Below, one piece after another: positions 1-15,726 of a stretch of 64,000 nt of DNA. Every line of letters starts with the position of its first letter. Position 1 is the first letter of the stretch. The notes below the pieces were generated by a model. It saw only the letters and a list, made by a program, of their open reading frames with translations, was not told where the DNA came from and made no database searches. The stretch spans positions 52,340 through 116,339 of the forward strand of contig CAUYLG010047286.1 of the NCBI GenBank assembly GCA_963573385.1, read 5' to 3'. Made by a program: the position numbers and the translations under genes. Origin of the DNA: Cacajao melanocephalus. Lineage: Eukaryota > Chordata > Mammalia > Primates > Pitheciidae.

Positions 1-1440
1 GTTTGACCTCGGTTGTGTGGGCTTCACAAGGGGCTCTGGTTCAGTGATTCCGGTAATTGCTACCACTTGGTGACCACATACTCTGTGCTGCACATTGGAC
101 ATGACTTTTTTGTCCTTCCCTTCATTGCTGCTACTGCTGTCTAGTCACTGGTCTTAGAGGTCCTGGCCGTTCTTCCTGAGGATTGCGGGTCTGTGCCTCT
201 TTTCAGAAGGAGCCCAGTGTGCAGCTTCCTGATTGAAAACTCTGCTTTCTTTGTCCTCCTGCTGTTCTTCCCCATCAGGTTCATTAGCAGTTCAGCTGTC
301 AGACCTTAGTGTTTTGGGGCGTCCCATCTCTCAGGCAGTCTCTTCACATAAAGACATTGAGAAGGAGAGCACCCTCTCTGTTCTCAGAAATATCCTGAAA
401 CCTGTTTCCCCAGTGTCTTGTCTTTGCCTGCAGCTCCAGACCAGAGCTTCCTCCTTGGTCCTTACAAAGATGAGGTTCATTTTCGTTGACTTGGGTTTGC
501 TTCTGTGTGCCATTTCAGTCTTAACCGTGTTGATTTTTCGTGAGTGAATCATATGAAAATAGTAGTGAGAGCCTGGGGAACCATGGGGTGGAGAAGAGGA
601 GTTCACAAGCAATACTGCTTTCTTTTGTGACCTTGAGAAATCTATCCCATACTAGATGGATTTGTCATTTGCCTTCTGACAGGTATGAAATTGCCAAAGT
701 ATGTGAAAAAATACATTTTTAGAAAAAAGCTTTATTAGAGTATGTATTACAGGGTTCTTCTGCAGAGCATTTTCGTGTAGGTTAGCATGTTAAAATAAGC
801 TAGATTAACATAATGTTCTTGGGAAATGTTGATAGCCGGATGAACTTAATATTTGTTTTTCTGAAGGATTCAAGGAATATTCTTGAATCTGAGAATACGT
901 GATTTCACTTACACTCCTAAACCACCAGTTTTGTAAGGTGAAATTTGCAGTCCTATTATCAAATAGGCCTATCTTTCTAGAAAAATAAAGTAGTGGTGTT
1001 AATTTGTCTAAAATATTGATTAATACCCTGTAAAATACTGGATTTATTTAGTGTTTAGGGACGCTCTGAAAAGGAAACAAGCTTTGGAATAGCAGTTTCC
1101 AGTGTCTAAAATTCCACGTTTTGTTTCATTTTGGGAGGGATAGTTTTTGGTTGTTGTTTGGGGTTGGAGGAGAAGATTTTAAGGGGAGAGATAGAAACAG
1201 CACATGATTTAAGAAGAAAGCATTAAGCCTCATTAATGGTAGGTGTTAGGGGAAAAGCATCTTAGCCTTTAGTATAAGGAGGGGGTAGAATTAACATAGT
1301 CACACATCAGCAACAAAGCAGTAGTTTATTTACTCATTTATTAATAGCTGGGTACAAAAATTGTGATGAGAGGTGCTTGGCAATGACGATGATTAACATA
1401 AGAAGGAGACTATGAGAAATAGGCAAACACAAAAAGAATA
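1..1440. other. Intron stretch, nothing recognised
   Basis: AT-rich, with short chance ORFs on both strands (for example 233-547 and 331-612) that overlap each other and match no family I know. No repeat recognised. Confidence 0.6.
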
Positions 1441-1451
1441 TTTACATTTTA

Positions 1452-1747
<296 letters not shown>

Positions 1748-1799
1748 TCAGGTTCTTAAACTGCTCTAACAAACATCACTTTTCTTGGTAGTTAAAACG

Positions 1800-1935
1800 T
1801 TTATATGTGGACAGCAGGGCAGACACTAATGATCCCTGTTTCATAGATGTGAAATCTGAGGCCAGAAAATGTATTAATAAGTGGCTGTTTAAGGGGCAGC
1901 AGTTGGAAGTGGCAGTACAGGTACTCAAACCCGAG
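1800..1935 (-). mobile_element. MIR SINE fragment, antisense
   Basis: The run through 'tttcatagatgtgaaatctg' and onward to the AAACCCGAGTGCTC end resembles the reverse complement of the MIR core and tRNA-derived part. Strongly diverged. Confidence 0.5.
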
Positions 1936-1936
1936 T

Positions 1937-3030
1937 GCTCAGTCCCGGATGGAGGCAGTTGGAGAGAGACAGCGAGGTTGAGGGCAGAGTATTTAGCAAA
2001 GCAGGGCTGGTGGGATTGTTATGCCCAGCAGATGCCCTACAACAGTGACTTTCGCTTTATTAAGTGCCCTGGTTATTCTTTAGTAATAAGGATCACTAGG
2101 GAAATTTCTGTTGCTAATGATCATGCACTTACACTTCCTTAGAATCACTTAATGAAAAGCTAAAGGAAAAGCAAGATCACCTCTTGGGAGCAGACAGAAG
2201 CCTGATTAAGTTTTTCAGTTTGCCAGTATGTCCTACTGAGGAATCTGAGTATGAAGTGGTCATTATGTCCAGAGAGAACACTTCATCAAAGAAATAATTG
2301 TTTCTTTTCAAAGTTAAATTGATATATTATAACCCTCACTCGTACCCAAGGCTGCTTCTACTCCTTGGCTCAACTCCAAAAGAAAGAAGGGTGTTTACTT
2401 GTAAATAGTTTTCTGTTGGACAACCTATGGACTGCTTAGGGTAATTCTTTGAAATAAAATTCTCCTCATAGCTAAAACTGTAAATATCCAAATGTTTTTC
2501 CCTTTTAGAAGCAACTTCAAGATTCTGTTAACAGCAGTTATCAATTTGTAAATGGGAAAGTTATCATCTTTTTCACATAGATGTTTTATGTATGTACTTG
2601 GTTAAACGGGAAATATCCCTGAGCATATAGTCACCCTAGAATAGCACAATAAATAATGATATTTAACTAGAAAATAAAAGCCATATTTCGTGTTTATTCA
2701 GGTCACACATATATTTTGAGTGTCACTGTGAGCTTGTCTCTGCTAGGCTTGAAATATAGTAATAAACAGCAGACAGTCTTTGTCGAAAGGCAACTTGGAG
2801 TCTGCCTCCAAGACCATCACATTTTTGTTGCTTTTCATGCTTTTGAATTGTTGAAAAAAATGAAAGCTTTAAACCAGTAGGACAGCACAACTATAAAAAT
2901 TTTTATTTGAAATTGTAACACTTCTTTATATATGATTTGGTTAATAACATGTTAATAAGCCAATATTGTTTTCTCTTTGTTAAAAACTAAGCTATGAATT
3001 TGCTTTTGCCAAATGAAATTTATTCGGTAA
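1937..3030. other. Intron stretch, nothing recognised
   Basis: AT-rich DNA with no clear repeat, RNA gene or conserved ORF. Confidence 0.55.
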
Positions 3031-3034
3031 TTTG

Positions 3035-4480
3035 CTGATTCATTTATTCATACTCAAGCAGGATATTTTGGGGGCACCTACTGTGTGCCACACGTTTTTA
3101 GATGCTGAGGAACATCAAGGAATAGCATAGACTAAAATTCCTGCCATGTCATATCTATTCTAGAAGGGAGGAATGACAATAATATGAATAAATGAAGCAT
3201 AAAATATTTTACATAAAATAAGTGTTAAGGAAAAATAAAGCAGTGAAGGGTGACACAAGATTTGCATCGAAGAGAACATTGATATTTTACATACAGTGAC
3301 TTGGGTAGGCTTCTGTGAGTAGTCAACCTGAAGCTGGTGCGTAAGCCAGCTCTATGGATAATTGGGGAAAGACCATTCAGGCTGTGGGGGAAGCCACGTG
3401 CAAAGGCACTGAGCCTCTAGTATGACCTAAGAGGCCTGTGTGGCTGGAGCTGAATAAACAGTGAGGAGTTCTAGCAGATGAGGTTAGAGAAGTGATGGAG
3501 TCAGATCATATAGGACCTTACAGAACCTGATAAGGACGTTAGGTTTTGTTGTAAGCAAGTGAGGCGGAGAGCCACCGGAGGATGTGAAGTTGAGAAGTAA
3601 CATGATATCCTTGTTTTCTTAGGGTCACTGTGGCTGCTGTTTATGGGAGGCTGGGGCTGATCAGGGAGACCAGCTGGAAAGCTATTACTGTAATCCTCAG
3701 AGAGATCTCGGCAGCTTGGGCTACAACGGAAGATTGAGAATGGATGGATTCTGAATGTCATTTAATGGCAGAGCTAGTAAGATTTGCTGGTGAGTTGGAA
3801 ATGAGTGAAAGAAAGAATGAGAGATAGTGAGACTGCAGGGTTTTGGCTGGAGCAACAGTGAGATGAAGGTGCCACTGACTGAGAGGCGCTAAACCCCAGT
3901 AGAAGCAAGTTGGGAGTTTAGCTTGGTGAAAAAAATCCAGGAGCTCAGCTGTGAATGTGTGAAGTTTAGATGCCTGTGTGACGGCCAAGTGGAGATAGGA
4001 AGTAAGTGGCTGGGTGTGTAGGTCTAGTCTCCCTAACATTAGACATCTGAAATGGGAGGAATTAGGTCAGAAGAATGAGGGGTGATTAGTGATGTCATAG
4101 GAAAAACAGGTAATTGTGGTGTCCTGGAGGTTAAGGGGTCATGAGACACCTGGGGAGGGCGTGAAGGCAGCAGGTGGATAAAGGTTTCTGCATGTTATCC
4201 TGCAAAGGGGCACAGAAGAATGGGCATTAGGTAGCAGGAAAGTGGAGGATCAAGAGATGGTGTTGAAGATGGTGAGACGGAAGAGCAGTAATGGTTATGG
4301 AAAGACGGCAGGCTCACTGGGCTCCATTTTTGAGCAGATGAATGGGGCTAAGACCTCATACCCAGGAAGAGAGCTGGCAGCAGAAACAGGAGAAGATTGG
4401 GGTCATTTTTATGGGTGGGAGGTGTGCTGGTGGGTTTTGGTAAGAGCTCATGTCAGTTGGCATCCATTTCCTCAGTAAGG
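3035..4480 (-). mobile_element. L2 LINE relic, antisense
   Basis: Begins with the familiar 'atttattcatactcaagc...gcacctactgtgtgccac' motif and continues through GCAAAGGCACTGAG-, GTGTGGCTGGAG- and TCAGATCATATAGGACCTTA-type segments of the L2 3' half, all in reverse complement. Minus-strand conceptual translation at 3501-3761 keeps L2-like Pro/Ser-rich blocks around a SHSDPKKTRI segment. No reading frame is intact. Outer limits are approximate. Confidence 0.7.
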
Positions 4481-7400
4481 TGAGAATGTAAGGAAAATTA
4501 GAGACAGATGGACTTTTAAAAACTCACTAATATACATAACCAGTTTTTCTGCCTATCTCTCAATTTTCACCATCTTTTCTTTCAAGCTAGACTCTCAAAT
4601 CCTTCAAATTAAAATTTTCCATTTGGCAGTACAAGTTTATCTTTTCTTAAATACAGAACTACCAGTCTTTTGATAGAAGCTTTTAGGACTCTGGTGTCTT
4701 CCCAAGGACATGACCAGTGATGAAGTTTTCATCTGTGTAAAACCTACAAATTGGAATTCTGCTTTCTGGTGCAATGGAGCATTAGAATGTAATGTCGTTT
4801 TGAGAACTTCAGGATTGAGAGCAAACCCACTTCAGTCATTGGAGGAGCAAGAAACTCACTTTACATTTTAAATGGTTTTATTCACTGGGCTGAATAGACA
4901 TAATATTAAAAAACCCTTAAGACCAGTGATTCTCAATGGGTTGTGGAGGGAGAGGGAGAGGCAGTTTGAAAACTTACTATTATAGTTAATATTTACAATT
5001 TGTCATGCAATTTACAGAAGTAAATGCTTGACAATGTCCTGGGCTGTGGAAAAATTAAAAAAAAAATACAGGGTTATCTTCTGCTTCTGGTATATTTATT
5101 TTTGTTATGTTGGTTAACCAAAGGAGGCACTGATTTTAACAGTAAAATATTGGTGTGGATATTCACCTTTGTTAGCTTACATGTCTTAAGTGATAAGAAA
5201 ACAAAGCCAAATAAGTGTCTGATGTGAGATCCTTAAAACTGGGAGTCCCTGGGAGCTCCTTCTTCCCCTGACTTCAGTATTCCTGCCCTGGACAGTGAGC
5301 CCGCCTGAAGCTCTTTCCTGAGGTCCCACAAAGAAGGGTCTGATGGTTAGGGAAAATAGTTGAAAATAACTCTTTTCCTTGTTTCTTTTGTTTTTTGAGG
5401 ACCAATACCTAAAAAAGAAAAACAAAAACAAAAACAAAAAACAAGAATAAAATTATCAGCTCAAGAAATGAGGGTTTTGCAGAAGGGAGAATGTTTTTCC
5501 TCGCCAGGCCTGATTGGACTAGAGCACTGCGGAGTGAACTCTGCTCTGAACACTGCGAAGCAAAGCAGTGATGGATTGTGGAGGCTGCAGAGCAGTGATG
5601 GACACGGTGACGCCAGCCTCGGGGCCTCCCCTTGAGGAGGCTCCCTGGCCTTTTGGGGCTGAGTGGCCATATTGAACAGGTGCAGGGCTGTGGGGAGCCA
5701 ACCGAGGACACACAGTATGTGAAAAGCACTCCAGCTCTGGGCATCCATGGGCTCGATGACTAAGTGAGGCAATCCATGTGCAGGAAAATGTTTTAAGCCA
5801 GGGAGTAATATTTTTGGAAAGGGAGGAACTCATGTGATTCTACTGAGCAGCTTGTTCTTCCTACGTTTGGCTCTATGGGATAGTGTGTATGTCTAGAAGT
5901 GGCAGATTGATTTTTCCTGCTACCTCAGGGTAAATGTCTACAAAACAAATAACACTCACTGTTTGGGAAAATTAAAAAATAAGCCTAGGGATGATTAGTT
6001 TCCTCTGATCCAAGTCTTTGGAAGTCTTCTCTTCGCATTTGTGCACCCATGTGTAGGTTTGCCCTGACTGATGGGCTCCAGTCCTAAGGGACCCAGAGAA
6101 CAGATGAATGAACATACAGGGCTTGAGTTTTTCACTCATATGATTCCGAATCAGTACAGAGTCCAGAGGGGCTAACACTGACCTCACACAGTGCTTGCTC
6201 TCCTCTTTCTTTCTTACAGAGCATATTTTTAACCACTCATTTGGCCCCTAGTATCCTGTTTTGCATTTTTCAATGTTCTTTGCTTTTTGATTCCACAACT
6301 GTATTTTTCATAAGACAAGAGCATGGATCTAGTCCTGTGTTTCTTTGAAGAATCTCCAGTGTTTCAAATTGTTTGACAAATAGTAGATATGTCATAGGGA
6401 TGTGAATATCAGAACCAAAGTGTCTTCCTGTGGATTTTGATTAGCTAAGAGAAGGGTTGATTTTCTGACTTGCATGTTGCCTGGTTGAATCCATTTTTCC
6501 CAAAAGCAATACCTTCTTTTTCACTTCAAGTGTTCTTCTCATTTATCTGCCAAGAGTATTTAAAGTAGAAGAATCTTAATGTCTGGCAAAGTATCGAACA
6601 TTATTTGTATCAAATATTTGATTCTCTTTCTCATTAATATCATAAGGGAGAGAATTGATGCTTCTTAAGCTGTTCAATTACAAAAAAAAAAAAAACCCGC
6701 AACTGTGAGGCAATTGGCCAACTCATGAACTTGGCATTGTGGTTTGCAGGTTTGCTTGGTTTTGCTTTTGTGCTCCTGACATTTATCCACAGAGCTCCTT
6801 CCTGCAGAGCAGTACCGAATGCCGGTTCCTTCTTACACACGAGCCCAGTCAGAACACATCGAGGGGACTCCTCCGTGGGGCTCTTCCCTTGCCTGCTTCC
6901 TGCTCTGGGCAGTTGGTGATCTGGGGAATTGGGACCAGTAGAAAAGAAACTGAGGAGGAAAGGCATTGTTGCTATTACTTCAATATTCTCATTTTGCAAA
7001 TGGGGATTTACAAAGGGGACTGTAAGCTTTCTATCCAAAGAGAGATCCGAGGTAAGAATTCTTTTCTCCAAATGAGAAAGACTGGAATCCCACCAGATGT
7101 GTGGAAAGCTGCAGTTAAAACCAAATAATCCTGGTTTCAAGACTTAAATGTTTTTGGTAACATTTGAATACATTGGAAACATATTCCTCTGATAATTTTT
7201 TTTTTTTTGCACCATCGATAGTTTCTAAAAGGTGTGGAAACACTTATAAGAAATATCGATTATGCGGTGTTGGTGCCAGTGTGGACTTAATGCTGAGACT
7301 GACGTATTGCCAGGTGGGCAGGTGAAGTAATAAAGGAATAATTGGAATTTTTTTTGCTGAACTCTAAAGGACTCTCAGGAAACCTGACCTTGCTTTTGAC

Positions 7401-7712
7401 CTACTGATTAGCTTGAATGCAGCAGACTCATTATATTCTAATTTCATCTCCATTGAAAGATAAAACAGACTTGGAAGTAATTAATTATAGTTAGATATTA
7501 ATGATCAAGTGAATTGATTTCAAAAGTCATTTTCTTATCATGTGAACTAATTTCCCTGTGACAGAACTTTGGTAACATTTTACATGTATATTTTTAATAT
7601 TTTAAGTAAGTACTCCTGTAAATTGCTCCAAAAGAAGTGGTTTGCTGGGATAGTGAAGAGAATGAAAGTCAGGCTCTTGTGCTGTGGTTCTGCTTTTCTC
7701 TCTCTCTTTCTC
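4481..7712. other. Long intron stretch without a recognised element
   Basis: Contains several A-rich runs (around 5058 and 6684) and a T-run at 7199. The longest minus-strand open frame (6640-7140, 166 codons) overlaps a 129-codon plus-strand frame and resembles nothing known, so I treat both as chance. Confidence 0.5.
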
Positions 7713-8695
<983 letters not shown>

Positions 8696-8699
8696 TTCA

Positions 8700-9575
<876 letters not shown>

Positions 9576-9719
9576 TGATAAAGGCAAGAAGAAACAAAGA
9601 TTCCCCCAAACCAGCTTCCCTCTAGATTTCCCCTTCTATGTCATTAGCCAGAGCTCTGTCATGTGGTCACTGCAAGCTTCCGGGGAGGTGAGGAAAGAAA
9701 CTGTGTAGCTTTCCTCTGC

Positions 9720-10088
9720 TCCATGGTAGGGACAGACAGGGGGCAAGGGCACATGAACAGAGACTGACTCTGTGGGGCTTGAAGACAGGTCAGAAAGATG
9801 AAAGGGAGCAGCATGTGCAAAATCATGCATGTGTGAATGGGCAGGGGAGGTCTGAGACCACGTCGTGGTTCTCTGATGCAGGCGCAGGCAAGCAGTGAGG
9901 CTGGACAGGTGGGCAGGGCTTGTTTGTGAAGGACACCGAGAGGACCGGGGGGATATGCCCTTTAGCCTGTGGTCATGGGAAATGATGATGTGGGGGATGG
10001 ACGGGGCAGGAGAACAACCCAAACTAAGACACAGCAGTGGTGACAGAGAAAAAGCAATGAATTCAGGAAATGATTCCAAAGTCAGGGG
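9720..10088 (-). mobile_element. L2 LINE relic, antisense (upstream piece)
   Basis: G-rich, degenerate sequence whose reverse-strand translation is Ser/Pro-rich as in other L2 copies here. The copy appears to resume at 10475 after the Alu that interrupts it. Assignment is tentative. Confidence 0.4.
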
Positions 10089-10104
10089 CTCTTGGTGCCA
10101 TTTT

Positions 10105-10458
10105 TTTCTTGTTCTTTTTCTTTCTTTTCTTTCTTTCTTTTTTTTTGAGACAGAGTCTCACTCTGTCACCCAGGCTGAAGTGCAGTGGCACTATCTTGGC
10201 TCACTGCAACCTCTGCTTCCTGGGTTCCAGTGAGTCTTCTGCCTCAGCCTCCCGAGGAGGTGGGACTACAGGCACGTGCCACTGTACCTGGCTAATTTGT
10301 TGGGTTTTGTTTTGTTTTGTTTTGTTTTGTTGTATTTTTTAGGAGAGACAGGGTTTCACCACGTTGGCAAGGCTGGCCTTGCACTTCTGACCTCAGGTGA
10401 TCCACCTGTCTCAGCCTTCAAAGTGCTGGGATTATAGATGTGAGCTGTCGTGTCTGGC
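10105..10458 (-). mobile_element. Alu SINE, antisense
   Basis: Reverse-complement Alu bounded by a perfect 16-bp duplication CTCTTGGTGCCATTTT (10089-10104 and 10459-10474). A (GTTTT)n expansion at about 10303-10335 replaces the normal A-rich linker, which makes the element longer than usual. Confidence 0.95.
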
Positions 10459-10474
10459 CTCTTGGTGCCATTTT

Positions 10475-10720
10475 GATGTCAGTGGTGAGGAAGGAGGAGT
10501 CAGGGGCATAGAGCTGATCTCTGAGCCACAGCAGGTTTGAGGGGAGCCGGCTACTTCAGTTGGTATGTGGGGTTCTAGGTGGCTGTGGCGCATCCACAGG
10601 CGGTTAGGAGTAGAGGACTGGATTTGGCGAGGGAAGTGGGGACGTAGAGTATAGATAAGGGAATTTGAGCAGAGAGTGGGGAGGCTGTGAGCACTCATTG
10701 AAATAAAATGGCCAGATGGG
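10475..10720 (-). mobile_element. L2 LINE relic, antisense (downstream piece)
   Basis: Continuation of the 9.7-10.1 kb relic beyond the Alu insertion. Contains 'gtggtgaggaaggaggagtc', resembling the L2 'ctcctccc' coding region in reverse. Confidence 0.4.
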
Positions 10721-11368
10721 CATGTTCAGGGTGAGCAGCTGGTCCACTCACTACACACTAACTGGAACCCAAGTCTATGTATGAGCTCACGGTTTTGCCT
10801 TCCGTTCCAAAGCATAACATTTTCTGTGATGAGTTTCTATTGTTAGACCCGCACTTTCCCTACGGTCAGTTCCATTTAAACGGTCTACCTCCTCCCGGGC
10901 AGTGCTTCTCTTTATCTTGTCCTCAGGCTGTATTTCCTGTCCTTACCTGTTTACAGAAGTTAGAAGAAGAGAGATAGAGACTTGGCCCTCATAAAAGGAT
11001 GTGGGCTGCCCACGGGGTGTTAGACCAGGTTGGCAGGAGGAGCCCAAACTGCTTCCCTTCTCCTTCCCCAGGGCATGAATGTGGGAGGGCTGGATTCACT
11101 TATACCACTGCTAGCAGCATCTCCAGACAGGGCAACATTTAAATTCACCTAATTCCTGTCCACCCCTCTACCTGATCCCAAACCCAGCCTCCTGGTCATA
11201 GTAAACAAAGAATATTTAGAATATGAAAAAAAAAAGCAAGTATAACAAAGACAAAATCACCTAGGGTGCCACAATTCTGAGACAACTGTTACAGTTCACA
11301 TTTCTTTGCAATAAAACTGCCACCCATCTCAGAGGGGGTTCATGGTGCTTCTTAAACAGACCGCTTAC
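10721..11368. other. Intron stretch, nothing recognised
   Basis: No recognised repeat or gene. Short A-run at 11227. Confidence 0.5.
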
Positions 11369-11704
11369 TGTCCTGGTCCATTTGGAGTTGCTGTAAGAGA
11401 ATGCCACTGGATGATTTATAAAGAACAGAAATTTATTTCTCAAAGTTCTGGAGGCTGGGAAGTCCAAGATCAAGGCACCAGCCTCTGATGAAGGCCGTCC
11501 TGCTTCCTCACATGGCAGAAAAGCAGAAGAGCACTAGAATAAACTCGCCCCCACAAGCCCTTTATATAGCAGCTTTAATCTATTAATGAGGAAAGAATCC
11601 TCATGGTTTACACACCACCCAGAAGGCCGTACCTCTCAACACTGTTGCGTTGAGGATTCAGATTCCAGCACATGAATTCTGGGGGACACGGTCAGACCAT
11701 AGTA
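11369..11704 (-). mobile_element. MLT1-type MaLR solo LTR, antisense
   Basis: Reverse-complement MaLR LTR. It starts near TGTCCTGGTCCATTTGGAGT, contains the conserved AGAAATTTATTTCTCAAAGTTCTGGAGGCT core (11427-11456), and ends with GTCAGACCATAGTA. No internal retroviral region is attached. Confidence 0.8.
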
Positions 11705-11721
11705 CCTACTAATTTATATAT

Positions 11722-12324
11722 TCAATGAATATTTATTAACTGCATACTTTTGACTAAGCAGCTCTTCTCAGCCCGTAGGCATACAATGATAAACAAGACA
11801 AACAAGTTCCCTGTCCCCATTTTAGTTGGGAAGGCAATTGGTACATAATTCAATGAGATAGTAGTGGGTGCTACAACAGATTGAAACAGGAGACTGAGCT
11901 TGAGCATGAGTGGGGAGGGAGTGAGTCTCTTTTCGGAAGGGTGATCAGAAAGCCTTCTCTTGGGACGGTGATATTGGTCTGAGGTCTGAATGCAGAGAAG
12001 GTGCCAGTCTTGTGAGACTGAGGGCAGAAGGCACCACACCAGGGGAACAGTGAGTGCAAAGGCTCTGAGCTAGGATCTCGAGCTTTTTGAAGAGTAGACA
12101 GAAGGCCCTTATATCCAAAGGGACGTGGTAAGAGGAACAGTAGTATAAAGGTGGTCAAAGTGGTCAAAGAGGTAGTCAGGGGCCAGATCCTATAGAGTTC
12201 TGTAAACCATTTCGAGGAATTTAAGATTACCTTCTATTTCCAATTTTGCAATGGGATGCCATTGGCGGATTTTAATTTAAGAAGTGATATGACATCATTT
12301 TTATCGTTAAAAGATAAGGCTATA
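11722..12324 (-). mobile_element. L2 LINE relic, antisense, interrupted by an LTR
   Basis: The motif 'caatgaatatttattaactg' followed by CAATGATAAACAAGACAAAC and later GTGAGTGCAAAGGCTCTGAG matches the reversed L2 3' half. The same relic seems to continue at 12780 beyond the inserted MLT1 LTR. Confidence 0.65.
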
Positions 12325-12325
12325 G

Positions 12326-12779
12326 TGTTATAATGGGCTTAATGGTGACCCTAAAAAGAGGGGTTCATAGCCAGACCCCTAGCAATTGTGCATGTGGCCT
12401 TCTTTGGAAAAAGCGTCCTTGTGGAAATAATTAAGTTAAGGATCTCCAGATAGGGTCACCCTGAATTATCCAGATAGGCCCTAAATCCAATGAGAAGTAT
12501 TCTTATACAAGACAGAAAAGGGGACGAGACAGAGGGGAAGGCATGTGGAGACAGAGGCAGAGATTGGAGTTATGCAGCCACAAGCCAAGGAAACTGGAGC
12601 CACTAGAAACTGGAAGAGGCAGGAAAGCATTTTCCCCTACAGCCTTCGGAGGGAGCGAGGCACTGCTAACATCTTGATTTCAGATTTTTGCCCCGCAGAA
12701 ATTTTAAGACAATACATTTCTGTTGCTTTAAGCCACAAGTTTATGGTAATTTGTACAGCAGTCACAGGAAACTAATCCC
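12326..12779 (+). mobile_element. MLT1-type MaLR LTR, sense
   Basis: Starts TGTTATAATGGGCTTAATGG and ends GGAAACTAATCCCA, with intermediate MLT1 hallmarks (TCCAATGAGAAGTATTCTTA, TCTGTTGCTTTAAGCCACAA). Length (about 450 bp) fits the older MLT1B/C group. It splits an L2 relic and so is younger than it. Confidence 0.8.
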
Positions 12780-14030
12780 AGTGTCTCATACGCTTGGCAT
12801 GCATTAGGGAGTGGAGGAGTAGAACCATGGGGAAAACGTGAGAAGCTGATGAAGCAATCCAAGGGAAAAATCACATGGCTTGCATCAACAGCAGTGGGAA
12901 TGGTGAAAAGTGCTCTATTTAGAACATTTTGAAAGTAGAACCAATAGGATGTGCTGATAGATTAGATGTTGGAGATGAAGGAAAGAAGAAAAGAAAAGCT
13001 TCTTGGCACTTGGTCTGAAGAACTAACAGACTGCCTAATACAGTTACCTGAAATGAGGAAGACTAGGGGAGGGACAATTTGGGCCAAGGTTGTCAGGGTG
13101 AGAGGTGATGGTAGGGACGGAGGCTGTGTTGGTGTAACATGGTCAAGACTTCTTTCATGGATGTATTGATTTTGAGATGCCTGTGTCGCATTCAAGATGG
13201 AATTTTGAATAGGATGTCAGGTATGAATTTGGAGCTCAGAAAAGAGTTGAAGGCCAGTAAGTTAGGAGTCATTTGTGTGTAGATCCATGGTTCTCAACCT
13301 TAGCCCTTGGAGTCTCTTGAAGAGCTTTCCAAAAGAAGACACCCATACCTGTGCTCTATCTTGGACTGATTAAGATGAAATCTCTAATGTATTTAAGAAC
13401 TCTCCGGGTGAGGCTAGGGGCAGCCAGCGTGGAAAAGCCGCAGATGTAAACATAGTATTTAAAGGCATGGGTCTCATTACTTCCGGGATTTGGCAAGATA
13501 GAAGATGGGATGACACAGGGAGAGCTGCCTAGAAGAAAAGATGCTGCTAATATGTCACAGGTAGACCCGACTGATCCTCCTCAGTTCTCAAGGTGGCTAC
13601 ACTTTTGGTGTTGGTACCATTTTTGTTGTTGTTGTTAGGCCATGAGGTGAAAGAGATAGGAAAGGCCTGGTGCAGGGAGTGAGAGCGGATGGAACAGAGA
13701 GGTCTGAAGGCCGAGTCCTGGAGGGTTCCAATGTGGTGGCTCATGGAGAAGGAAGAACCAACACAGGAAAACGGACAGAGATCCTTGAGCTGGGAGGTGG
13801 CGGTGAGAATGTGGCGTGTGTGAAGCCAGAGGAAGAAACTGATTCAGGCAGAACAGGGGACTCAGTTTAGTCAAGTCGTCCTTATAAGTTGAGAAAGATG
13901 AGGGTAGAATTAATCCAGCGATTTGGCAAGACAGAAGCCATTGGTGGCCTTGAGATGACAGACCTGTTTGAGAAGAAGGGCTTGGATGGAAGCTCACATT
14001 GAACCAGCTGAGAGGAAGCGAGTGCATTTG
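12780..14030 (-). mobile_element. L2 LINE relic, antisense, with reverse transcriptase remnant
   Basis: Contains TTTTGAGATGCCTGTGTCGC, a GAGTCATTTGTGTGTAGATC-type segment, and at about 13888-13990 a minus-strand translation resembling the CR1/L2 reverse-transcriptase approach to the catalytic block. Frames are broken. The part from about 13270 to 13420 is less similar and may be foreign. Confidence 0.65.
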
Positions 14031-15392
14031 AGCCCATACGTCTTCCCACCAAACTTGAAGCAGTGAGTGAGGCCTCTTATTGGCACATTGCTTCTGCTAT
14101 TTCCTCTGAAAATCTGGCATTTCTGGGAGTTAGAAAATTTGATTCACAATGTCTTTATTGAACCACGTATTTAATCTTCTGGAATGTAGTACATGAATCC
14201 CCTTATTAATGCATCAGTTTTATGAATGGCATGTCATCTGTGCTTCTGTTCTTTTTCTCAATCTTTTTCTTTTGACTTTGTTCCAGATGAAATCCCCTGG
14301 TATTTCCCTGGGTATGTGCTTTAGTGTTTGCTAGCCATTCATCTTGAGAGAGGTGGTTTTGGTTTAATCAATCACAGCTGCTTCTTACATGAATGTCAGT
14401 GGTGCTGTTAAACCTCATTGCCTGGTTTGTAGCTGGGGCTCAGCAAACATGAGTTGAAACTTAAGGTGAAAGTAACCCTATGGTGGACACCGCAACTGCC
14501 CTAGGGAGAGTGAGGTTAGTGTTTTGACGTTCCTTGGGAGGAGGGCACAGGAGCCATGGCTGTGGATGGGAGAGCTTCCACCCTTTAACTCCTGTCCTTG
14601 TTACCTGCTCATCCACTGTTCAGTCCTTGATGCTCTCATTACGGCATCATGATGCTCAGCAGGGATGGCTGCCTTGTCATTTAAGTTTTGGCTATGAATT
14701 CTCTGCCCTACTGTGGCCCTCTGCTCTGGAAGGATCCTTGTGCATCCATGGTAGTCAACGTGATGATGGAAGACAGATTCAGCATGTGTGGGTGAGCTCC
14801 TGTAGCCTTAGTGAAATTGCATTTTCTGGACACTGCACACCAGTGACAGGTTGGTAAGACCAGAAGGTGCTCCCCGGTCTGTGCCCCTCTAGCCTGGCAG
14901 ATGAGCTTTGGCTCCTCCAAAAATTCTGTTCCATGTTGCTCAAGAGCTGACAGCTGATGTGCTATAAATCTCTGGAAACTATACAATGCCATAGCTATGT
15001 ATTCTAATTCATTTTCTGTTTATATGATAAGGTATACTTGTAGTACTGACTCTACAAAAGCAGGATTTTAAGGAGTAAAGAAAATCTAGAACTTCCTACT
15101 GAGATTGTCCAAATGAAAAACTGTGTTCCTATGTCCATATTTCTAAGCCTCAACTTTTTAACTTTTTATTATGGTTATTTTCAAACAAGTACAAAATAAG
15201 AGAGAATTATGTAACAAATACACAGTGCATACACAAGCCAGCTGTCAACTCTCTGAATCCTGCCATTCTTGTTTTATCCATCCCACATGCCTACCCACTT
15301 TCTTTTTCTTTTTTTCTGGCATATTGGTACATTTTTCTTTTAACCAGGAGATGCTGTAGTAACATGGCTGCAAGCTCTCAGTGGGTTAAAAT
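14031..15392. other. Intron stretch, mostly unassigned
   Basis: No clear gene. The segment at about 15150-15300 ('aagtacaaaataagagagaa' followed by CATCCCACATGCC) has the look of an old LINE 3' region, but I could not assign it. Confidence 0.45.
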
Positions 15393-15394
15393 AA

Positions 15395-15724
<330 letters not shown>

Positions 15725-15726
15725 TA

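Noticed and set aside
6640..7140. 166-codon minus-strand open frame with a 129-codon plus-strand frame opposite
   Set aside because: No recognisable domain, starts within a poly-A/T region, and overlapping frames on both strands suggest chance; no splice or polyadenylation context.
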